A stretch of 64,000 bases of DNA from Streptomyces panaciradicis (GTDB lineage: Bacteria; Actinomycetota; Actinomycetes; Streptomycetales; Streptomycetaceae), in NCBI RefSeq assembly GCF_023516615.1, contig NZ_JAMGBF010000046.1:1-64000 (forward strand). Reading direction: 5' to 3'. Each line of letters opens with the position of its first letter. Position 1 is the stretch's first letter. This document shows, piece after piece, positions 58,121 through 64,000 of the stretch. The position numbers were made by a program, and so were the translations under genes. The notes beneath the pieces are model-generated. The model saw only the letters and a program-made list of their open reading frames with translations. It searched no databases and was not told where the DNA came from.

Positions 58121-60480
58121 CGCACGAAGTCCTTCCCCTTGAGGATCATGGAAGCGCCGGGTTCCACGATCACGGTCCGGGATGCGCCGCGGTAGGCCAC
58201 CGTCGTACTGCGGCCGCCCACGCTGCGGATGCGCACCTCGGTCGGCCTGCCGTCCGTCCAGCGTAGGTCGACGACGAATCCGCCGCGCGCCGGAGCCCCG
58301 GTGAGGGAGCCGGAGGCGGCCCAGGCGTCGGGCAGGGCCGGGAGGAGCTCCAGGTGGCCCGGGCGGGAGTACAGGAGCATCTCGGTCACGGCCGCCGGGG
58401 TGCCGAAGTTGGCGTCGATCTGGAAGATGCCGTCGCCCGGGCCGAGTTCGTAGATGTCGAAGAGGTTGAAGGCGGTGCCGTTGCCGCCGCCGGTCGACGG
58501 GCGGAGGTTGTTGACGATCAGCCGGTAGGCGTTGTCGGCGTGCTTCAGGCGGGCCCAGCACAGGCTTCGCCAGGCGTTGGCCCAGCCGAAGCTGTTCATG
58601 CCGCGGGCGGTGAGCAGCGCGGTGGCGCCGGCCACGATGTCGGCCGGGGTGGAGCCGTCGGGGCGGATGCGGTCGCCGGGGAACAGGCCGACGAGCGGGG
58701 AGAGATGACGGTGGGTGGTCTCGCCGAGGTTGTCGGGGGACATCCACTCCTCCAGCCAGCCGGTCGTGGGGCTGACCTGGGGAAGGTAGAGGCGCTTGCG
58801 CAGGCCGGCGACGGTCTGCGCGAAACCGCCGTCGCGTTTCAACGCGGCCGCGGCCACGAGGTAGTTGCCGAACAGGGCGTGCACGAGCTCCTGGGCGTAC
58901 GTGATCCCCTTGGCGTCCAGCGGGCCCTGTTCGGGCGACCAGTCGCTGTCGGCGATCAGCACCTCGCGGGTGGTGCCCGGCAGGGTCGTGGTCAGCAGCC
59001 GCGCCTCCCAGAACTCGCAGGCACCCTTGAGGAGCGGGTAGATCTTCTCCAGGTGGGAGCGGGAGAGGGTGTACTCGTAGTGCTCCCAGAGGGTGTTGCA
59101 CAGCCAGGCGTTGCCCGCCGGGTGCCACCACCAGCCGCCTCCGCCGTAGGGGTTGGTGGAGATGGCGACGGTCCAGCCGGCGTTCTTGCCGGTGGAGTTG
59201 CGGTAGCGGTTGCGCGGATCGTCGAACAGGCGGCGGGTCAGGTCGGTCCAGGACGGCAACTGGGCGACGCAGTAGTCGGTGAACGCCTCGAAGCAGCCGG
59301 ACAGGCCGACGCGGTCGGCCATCCAGTAGTTCATCTGGATGTTGATGTCGGTGTGGTAGTCGCCCATCCACGCCGGGTCGTTGCCGTCGAGCCACAGGCC
59401 CTGCAGGCCCATCGGCAGGCTGCCGCGCGACCCGGAGATCATCAGATAGCGGCCGAAGTGCACGTACGCGGCTTCGAGTTCGGGATCGGGCTCGCCGTCG
59501 CGGGCGCGGGCCCGGATGCGCTCCCAGGTGTCCAGGGAGCGCTGCTCGGGAGTCGAGGCGCCCAGGGTCAGGCCGAAAGCGCCGGACTCCGCGCGGTAGT
59601 CGGCGACATGGGTGCGCAGCAGGGTGTCGGCCGAGTGGGCGACGGCGTCACGCACCTTGGCGCGGGCGAGCTTTCGGGGGTCGAGCGAGGGGTCGCGGTA
59701 GTTCCTGGCCGCGTCCGGCGCATAGTTGGTGCCGCCGCCGACCACGACGGTGAGGTCCTTGCAGCCGGAGAAGGAGATGTGATCGCCGTCCACGGTGACG
59801 CGGCCCGCGGTGCTTCGGGCGGTGACGGCGGCTCCGTACTTCAGGCCGTTGGGGAAGGCCGCCCCGAACGAGACGTCGGGGTCCTCGCCGTGGGTGCCGG
59901 CCAGCGTGACGGTGCCGGTGTAGCGCCCTCCCCCGCTCTGGGTGAAGTGCAGGACGATGACGTCGTCGGGGCGGCTGGCGAAGATCTGCCGCCGGTAGGT
60001 GACGCCGGAGCGGACGTACGACGTGGTCACCACGCCCCGCTCCAGGTCGAGGGCGCGGCGGTAGCCGGAGACGGCGCCGAGGTCGTGGTCGGGGAGGTCG
60101 ACGGCGAGCCGGGCCAGCAGCGTGAGGGAGCCGAAGTCGTCGCGGCCGTAGGGGAACTGGCCGTCGGCGTCGAGGGTGTCGTTGAGGCCCCCGGTCCACA
60201 TCGTGGCGTCGGTGAGCAGGAGGAGTTCGTGGCCGGGGTCGTTGCTCGCGAGGGCGCCGAGGCGGCCGTTGCCGACCGGGAGGCCCTGTTCGATCAGGGA
60301 GTTGTCGTCGGCGGGGGCCTGCCACCACAGCTCGTGGCGTGGGTCGGCGCCCTGGGCGGTCTCGGCGGTGGTGGGCCGCTGGGGTGCGGCGGACGCGGTG
60401 AAGGCGGGCAGGGTGGCGAGGGCGGCGCCGGTCGCGGTGGCGAGGGCGAGCACGTCGCGTCTGGGCAGCGGGGTGTTCAT
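58117..60480 (-). CDS. GH95 alpha-L-fucosidase family protein, Tat-exported
   Basis: A 787-residue glycoside hydrolase family 95 protein. The twin-arginine signal RRDVLALATATGAALATLPA is near the N-terminus. The N-terminal beta domain (WWQAPADDNSLIEQGLPVGNGRLGALASNDPG) is typical of GH95, and the helical barrel is represented by QGLWLDGNDPAWMGDYHTDINIQMNYWMAD, which carries conserved Asn/Asp of the active site. Known GH95 enzymes act on alpha-1,2-fucose or alpha-L-galactose residues. It is 20 bases downstream of the GH27 gene, in one operon. Confidence 0.9.
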   Translation of the reverse strand: MNTPLPRRDVLALATATGAALATLPAFTASAAPQRPTTAETAQGADPRHELWWQAPADDNSLIEQGLPVGNGRLGALASNDPGHELLLLTDATMWTGGLNDTLDADGQFPYGRDDFGSLTLLARLAVDLPDHDLGAVSGYRRALDLERGVVTTSYVRSGVTYRRQIFASRPDDVIVLHFTQSGGGRYTGTVTLAGTHGEDPDVSFGAAFPNGLKYGAAVTARSTAGRVTVDGDHISFSGCKDLTVVVGGGTNYAPDAARNYRDPSLDPRKLARAKVRDAVAHSADTLLRTHVADYRAESGAFGLTLGASTPEQRSLDTWERIRARARDGEPDPELEAAYVHFGRYLMISGSRGSLPMGLQGLWLDGNDPAWMGDYHTDINIQMNYWMADRVGLSGCFEAFTDYCVAQLPSWTDLTRRLFDDPRNRYRNSTGKNAGWTVAISTNPYGGGGWWWHPAGNAWLCNTLWEHYEYTLSRSHLEKIYPLLKGACEFWEARLLTTTLPGTTREVLIADSDWSPEQGPLDAKGITYAQELVHALFGNYLVAAAALKRDGGFAQTVAGLRKRLYLPQVSPTTGWLEEWMSPDNLGETTHRHLSPLVGLFPGDRIRPDGSTPADIVAGATALLTARGMNSFGWANAWRSLCWARLKHADNAYRLIVNNLRPSTGGGNGTAFNLFDIYELGPGDGIFQIDANFGTPAAVTEMLLYSRPGHLELLPALPDAWAASGSLTGAPARGGFVVDLRWTDGRPTEVRIRSVGGRSTTVAYRGASRTVIVEPGASMILKGKDFVR

Positions 60481-60500
60481 GGCGGCTCCTGGTGGCTCGG

Positions 60501-62300
60501 TCAGGACGACTTGGGTACGTCGATCCGGTCGATGTCGGGCGCGTAGCCGTTGCCGCTGTCGAAGGTGATCGTGTTGGAGCCGGCCTTGAGCGTCAGGGGC
60601 ACGCTCACCGTTTCCACCGTCGACCAGTCGCCGGTCGAGGGGAACTTGTGATGCGTCGCGCCGCCGCCGTTCACGGAGACGGCCGCCGAGCGGGCGTCAC
60701 CGCTGACGTAGGCGATCTTCACCTGGTAGGTGCCCGCCTTGGGGACGACGACGTCGTTGACCGTGAGCTTGCCGCCCAGGTAGAGGTTGCCGACCTTCTT
60801 GCCGCCGGAGCAGGCGGAGCAGTCGGCGACGGAGGCGTTGCCGCCGAGCGTGTTGCCGCTCGCCTCGGCCTCGTAGCCGGTGAAGGCGAGGGCGGTGCCG
60901 TGCGGGGTGACGGTGAACAGGCGGGAGCCGTGGGCGGGCAGGGCCTCGGTGACCTTGTCCTTGAAGCTGCCGAGGTTCTCGTGGTTCCACAGGTCCCGTA
61001 CGGCGGCCTTGCCGGTGAAGCCGAGGGAGGCCCAGGAGGCGGAGACGGCGGCGGGGCTGTCGGCGAGGTTGAACAGGGCGACGGTGTAGCTGCCGTCGGG
61101 GTTCTTCGCGGCCCACACCTGCTGCGGGTCGGAGGGGGTGATCGGGCGTGCGGGCGGGGTGCCGCCCTGGTTGAGGGCGATCACCTCCTTGTTGGTGAGC
61201 AGCGAGAGGCCGTAGGAGTCGAGGCGGGTGAGGTCGTCGCCGGTGTAGAGGGGGGACTTGGCGATGGCCCACAGGGTGGCGTAGCTCTGGCGCTCGGCCT
61301 TGGTCAGGCCGTCCATCGCGCCGTTGCCGACGTCGAGGGAGTCGAGGTCGTTCCAGCCGCCGGGGCCTGCGTGGCGGGTCCAGCCCGGGGCGTCGTCCCA
61401 GCGGTCGTCGACGGAGTTCTCCCAGCTGACGAGGGTGTTGCAGTAGCACTCGACGTCCGTGTCGATGCGCCAGCCGTTGGAGTACTTCTTCCAGTCGGCG
61501 GCGTGGCCGATGTCCAGCGACCAGGAGACCTCGAGGTGGATCGGGCGGCCGCTGGTGGCGATGGCCCGGTGCCAGGCGGCCACGTCGGCAACGTTGTCGT
61601 ACTGGTCGCCGCTCTTTCCGGAGCCGGGGCCGACGCCGTCGAGCTTGAGGAAGTCATAACCCCAGCCGGCGATCAACTGGGCCTGGGAGTCTATGTACTT
61701 CTGGGTGCAGGGGCGGGAGAAGTCCAGCTTGTAGGAGCTGTCCCAGCCGTTGGTGGTGCGCAGGTCGCCGTAGACGATGTCGGCGGTGGTGCAGCCGTCG
61801 GCGTTCCAGATCGGTGTCCTGCCGTCGTTGTACGCCTCCTTCTCCAGGCCGGCGGGGAGGTAGATGCCGGCCTTGAGGCCCTTGGCGTGGATGCGGTCGG
61901 CGACGGCCTTCATGCCGCTGGGGAACCTCTTGGGGTCGGCCTGCTGACGGCCGTACCGGTCGTACTCGGGTTTCCAGGTGGTGTCGCGCCACCAGCCGGC
62001 GTCGATGTTGACGTACTCGTAGCCGAACTTCTTCAGCTTGGCGGCCAGGGCGTCGGTCTGCTTGGTGACGTTGGCCTCGGTGAGGTAGCTGTAGTCGCCG
62101 TCCGGGTTGAGGCCGGGGTACTTGGACGACTGCATGCTCCAGCTCGACCAGCCCATGTAGGGCTTGGCGGCGATCGGTGCCGGGTCGGCGCTCGCGGCAC
62201 GGGCCGCGGGGGCGACGGTGACGGCGCCCGCGGCGAGGGCCAGGACCACCGCGGTTCTCAGGGCGCGTGCGGGCAGGACGGAGTACGAGGATGACCGCAT
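60501..62300 (-). CDS. GH27 alpha-galactosidase with C-terminal carbohydrate-binding module
   Basis: A 599-residue exported enzyme. Signal peptide about 1-36 (ALRTAVVLALAAGAVTVAPAARA). The GH27 barrel starts KPYMGWSSWSMQ, with the nucleophile Asp in YDFLKLDGVG and the acid/base Asp in GWRIDTDVE. The C-terminal part (about 460-599; YEAEASGNTLGGNASVADCS, YQVKIAYVSGDARSAAVSV) resembles CBM35/CBM6. Substrate probably alpha-galactosides or arabinopyranosides of a plant polysaccharide. TGGAGGT lies 7 bases before the ATG. It follows the ROK regulator by 26 bases. Confidence 0.92.
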   Translation of the reverse strand: MRSSSYSVLPARALRTAVVLALAAGAVTVAPAARAASADPAPIAAKPYMGWSSWSMQSSKYPGLNPDGDYSYLTEANVTKQTDALAAKLKKFGYEYVNIDAGWWRDTTWKPEYDRYGRQQADPKRFPSGMKAVADRIHAKGLKAGIYLPAGLEKEAYNDGRTPIWNADGCTTADIVYGDLRTTNGWDSSYKLDFSRPCTQKYIDSQAQLIAGWGYDFLKLDGVGPGSGKSGDQYDNVADVAAWHRAIATSGRPIHLEVSWSLDIGHAADWKKYSNGWRIDTDVECYCNTLVSWENSVDDRWDDAPGWTRHAGPGGWNDLDSLDVGNGAMDGLTKAERQSYATLWAIAKSPLYTGDDLTRLDSYGLSLLTNKEVIALNQGGTPPARPITPSDPQQVWAAKNPDGSYTVALFNLADSPAAVSASWASLGFTGKAAVRDLWNHENLGSFKDKVTEALPAHGSRLFTVTPHGTALAFTGYEAEASGNTLGGNASVADCSACSGGKKVGNLYLGGKLTVNDVVVPKAGTYQVKIAYVSGDARSAAVSVNGGGATHHKFPSTGDWSTVETVSVPLTLKAGSNTITFDSGNGYAPDIDRIDVPKSS

Positions 62301-62326
62301 GGGTCGTACCTCCAGGGGGAGTCGGT

Positions 62327-63514
62327 TCAGCGGCTCGGGTGCGGGTCGTCGGGGGTGATGAAGGACTGGATCGCGGTGGCGGCGGCACCGCGGGCCCACT
62401 CCTCGAAGGGCAGCGGGCGGGTCTGTACGTCGCACTGGGCGGCGGAGCCGAAGGCGGCGGCGGTCAGGGTGTCGCGGATCTGCTCGGCGAAGAGGTCGTA
62501 GGCGGCCAGGCCCTCGCCGGAGATGATCACGCGTTCGGGGCCGAGGAGGTTGGCGACGGTGGCGATGCCGCGGCCGATGGCCTCGCCGGCCCGGGCGTAC
62601 ACCTCCCGTACGCCGGGGACACCGCGGTGGGCGAGGGTCACGGCCTCGGCCGCGTCCCGGACCTCGACGCCGGTGGCCTCGCGGACCTGCCGGACGATCG
62701 CCTCCTCCCCCGCGATCGCCTCCACGCAGCCGCGGTTGCCGCAGTGGCAGGGCGGGCCCGCCGGGTCGACGGTGACATGGCCGATCTCGCCGGCCACGCC
62801 GTGGGCGCCGGCGACGACCCGGCCGTGCACGACGAGTCCGCAGCCGATCCCGGCGCCGACGGTCACCACGGCGAAGTCGGACAGGCCCACACCGGCTCCG
62901 AACCACTGCTCGGCGACGGTGAGGGCGCGTACGTCGTTGTCGACGGTGACCGGCAACCCGACGGTGAGGGAGGCGAGTTCGGCGAGGGGCACGTCACGCC
63001 AGTTCAGGAAGGGCGAGTAGCGCACGACGCCTTCGGCGCGGTCGACGTCCCCGGAGACGGCGACGCCGACGCCGTGGACGCCGACGCCCAACTCGTTCGC
63101 CTGGGAGAGGAGTTCGGCCACGACGTCCGCGATCGCCGTGAGGACCGGCTGGGGGGCGCGGTCGGCGAGCGGCGCGCGGCGGGCGCCGCGGGTGCGGCAG
63201 CACAGGTCGGTGAGGACCCCGATGATCTCGTCGCCGGTCACCTTGACCCCGAGGAACAGGGCCCGTCCGCCGTCGACCCGCACCGGGTTGGCCGGCCGGC
63301 CGAGGGCCGGGCGCGCCTCGTCGGCGGCGTCCTCCACCAGGTACCCGGCCTCGATGAGGGGCTTGACCGCCTTGGTGACGGCGGCCGGCGACAGCGCCGT
63401 GCGCCGGGCCACCTCCAGCCTGGTGAGGGGCCCTTGTGACAGGACCGTGGTGAAGATCTGCGAGGCGGCCGGCGTGTTCGCCGGGAACGTCTCGACGCGA
63501 GGGGTCGGGCGCAT
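62327..63514 (-). CDS. ROK-family transcriptional regulator of the glycan operon
   Basis: A 395-residue repressor. The N-terminal winged helix is SQIFTTVLSQGPLTRLEVARRTALSPAAVTKAVKPLIEAGYLVE. The ROK domain follows: VTVDNDVRALTVAEQWFGAG, VTVGAGIGCGLVVHGRVVAGAHGVAGEIGHVTVD, and the zinc motif CHCGNRGCVEAIAG. The family is xylose-repressor-like and binds a sugar. ATG 63514 is placed 7 bases after TAGGTT, giving a leaderless mRNA. The operator at 63533-63559 overlaps the -35. It probably controls itself and the GH27, GH95 and SGNH genes. Confidence 0.9.
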   Translation of the reverse strand: MRPTPRVETFPANTPAASQIFTTVLSQGPLTRLEVARRTALSPAAVTKAVKPLIEAGYLVEDAADEARPALGRPANPVRVDGGRALFLGVKVTGDEIIGVLTDLCCRTRGARRAPLADRAPQPVLTAIADVVAELLSQANELGVGVHGVGVAVSGDVDRAEGVVRYSPFLNWRDVPLAELASLTVGLPVTVDNDVRALTVAEQWFGAGVGLSDFAVVTVGAGIGCGLVVHGRVVAGAHGVAGEIGHVTVDPAGPPCHCGNRGCVEAIAGEEAIVRQVREATGVEVRDAAEAVTLAHRGVPGVREVYARAGEAIGRGIATVANLLGPERVIISGEGLAAYDLFAEQIRDTLTAAAFGSAAQCDVQTRPLPFEEWARGAAATAIQSFITPDDPHPSR

Positions 63515-63521
63515 GGCCGGG

Positions 63522-63550
63522 AACCTATGCCCCTTCTTTTCCCTCGTCAA
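63522..63550 (-). promoter_or_regulatory. Promoter of the ROK operon, leaderless
   Basis: On the minus strand TTGACG (63550-63545), a 17-base spacer and TAGGTT (63527-63522). The ATG of the ROK gene follows 7 bases later, so transcription should begin at or next to the A of ATG. Confidence 0.7.
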
Positions 63551-63559
63551 TAAAAGAAG
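63533..63559. promoter_or_regulatory. ROK operator
   Basis: Perfect inverted repeat CTTCTTTT-N11-AAAAGAAG, with 8-bp A/T-rich arms in a G/C-rich region, spanning the -35 of the ROK promoter. It fits the position of an autorepressor site. Confidence 0.65.
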
Positions 63560-63610
63560 CAGGATTGGTCTGTGAGAGGGCTGTCAGCGCCGGAGGTGGC
63601 GAGAGGGGAC

Positions 63611-63631
63611 GCCGGTCCGGGGAGGACCGGC
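63611..63631 (-). terminator. Second hairpin beyond the M4 peptidase gene
   Basis: GCCGGTCC and GGACCGGC form 8 bp around a 5-base loop, downstream of the larger hairpin on the minus strand. It may back up termination before the ROK promoter. Confidence 0.45.
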
Positions 63632-63634
63632 AGG

Positions 63635-63696
63635 GCCCACTGCCCCTCCCGCGGCGCCGAGTTCGGCGTGTCCGACGAGACGGAGGGGCAGTGGGC
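63635..63696 (-). terminator. Large hairpin after the M4 peptidase gene
   Basis: 15-bp perfect arms (63635-63649 and 63682-63696) with a smaller inner palindrome CGCCGA/TCGGCG. It begins 21 bases after the stop of the peptidase gene. Confidence 0.65.
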
Positions 63697-63716
63697 GGGA
63701 CGCGGGTGGTGCGGCG

Positions 63717-64000
63717 TCAGTGCCGGTCGGCCGGGGTGTTGGCCTCGGTGACGTTGACGGCGGCCCAGGACTGGTCCACCGTCCGGTACTCGACGCTGTT
63801 CGCGCCGTACAGGTCCTGCGCCGCCTTCAGCGTCGCGACGCGCGCGTCGTGGAAGTCGGTCGTGGAGACCATGTAGCGGGTCAGGGCGCGGTAGTAGATC
63901 GCCGTGGCCTTGGTGCGGCCGATGCCCTTGACCGTGGAGCCGTCGAAGGTCGGCGAGTCGTACTTGACGCCGCCGATCGTCTTCTGGCCGCTGCCCTCGG
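63717..64000 (-). CDS. M4-family metallopeptidase, C-terminal part
   Basis: The frame is open from the window edge to the stop at 63717, about 94 codons. It shows the thermolysin helical C-domain: GIGRTKATAIYYRALTRYM, STTDFHDARVATLKAAQDLYG and VNVTEAN near the end, where M4 peptidases have the helix after the active-site His. The zinc motif lies outside the window. It should be a secreted protease. It ends before two hairpins. Confidence 0.82.
   Translation of the reverse strand, partial: EGSGQKTIGGVKYDSPTFDGSTVKGIGRTKATAIYYRALTRYMVSTTDFHDARVATLKAAQDLYGANSVEYRTVDQSWAAVNVTEANTPADRH

Noticed and set aside
1..64000. CRISPR arrays, insertion sequences, tRNA/rRNA genes, attachment sites
   Set aside because: No regularly spaced repeats, transposase or integrase motifs, or tRNA-like cloverleaf sequences were noticed. 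A tRNAscan and IS search were not possible.

Overview
The window is a high-GC actinobacterial chromosome segment, almost certainly Streptomyces or a close relative. It has dense WhiB, partner-switching, SpoIIE-phosphatase and LuxR-type (LAL) regulators, GTG/TTG starts, DUF5133, DUF6480 and DUF1206 genes, and the treS-pep2-glgB order of the GlgE pathway. No transposase, integrase, CRISPR array, tRNA or rRNA was seen. No gene-free gap exceeds 300 bases.

Layout: 1-3878 is the end of the alpha-glucan/trehalose operon (treS end, pep2, glgB). It is followed by a YbdK-like ligase, a DUF6480 membrane peptide and an acyl-CoA synthetase (to 7334). From 7465 to 19673 lies a dense signalling region. A minus-strand operon carries STAS, PAS/GAF/SpoIIE phosphatase, cobalamin-binding sensor, two more STAS proteins and an RsbW-like ATPase. 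Next to it are a divergent STAS gene with a SigB-type promoter, a MarR regulator, a lone SpoIIE phosphatase, and a five-gene stressosome operon (RsbR, RsbS, RsbT, HATPase-PP2C and GAF-PP2C). A type II NADH dehydrogenase, a FUSC transporter and two small minus-strand genes follow. At 25119-27355 come a DUF5133 gene, a SigB/SigF-family sigma factor and another RsbW-like ATPase, probably the output side of the same signalling.

27416-28215 is a heavily decayed Orn/Lys/Arg decarboxylase pseudogene. After it comes a structured leader with a strong terminator, a lone cyclic-nucleotide-binding protein, an MFS exporter, a LysE exporter with its divergent ArgP-type LysR regulator, a TetR regulator and a saccharopine dehydrogenase-like enzyme. 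34090-39110 has a WhiB protein and an envelope block (two-component system, L,D-transpeptidase lipoprotein, M1 peptidase). 39267-45971 holds DUF488, a GntR/unknown/GMC-oxidoreductase operon and a TetR/FAD-dehydrogenase pair that look like lipid or steroid redox genes. 46081-50200 has AlkB, an MBL hydrolase, a DUF4032 protein, a double universal stress protein and a VOC protein.

50337-53817 is a translationally coupled trio: a response regulator fused to a thioredoxin-reductase-like flavoprotein that lacks the redox CxxC, a cNMP-domain histidine kinase, and a UBP-type zinc finger protein. A 984-residue LAL regulator follows. 56885-63514 is a glycan-degradation operon (ROK regulator, GH27, GH95, SGNH hydrolase) with a readable leaderless promoter and operator. 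The window ends inside an M4 metallopeptidase gene.

The most unusual part is the minus-strand partner-switching operon. A SpoIIE phosphatase and a STAS antagonist are translationally coupled to a B12-binding protein that carries the W-x9-EH signature of CarH photoreceptors but has no DNA-binding domain.
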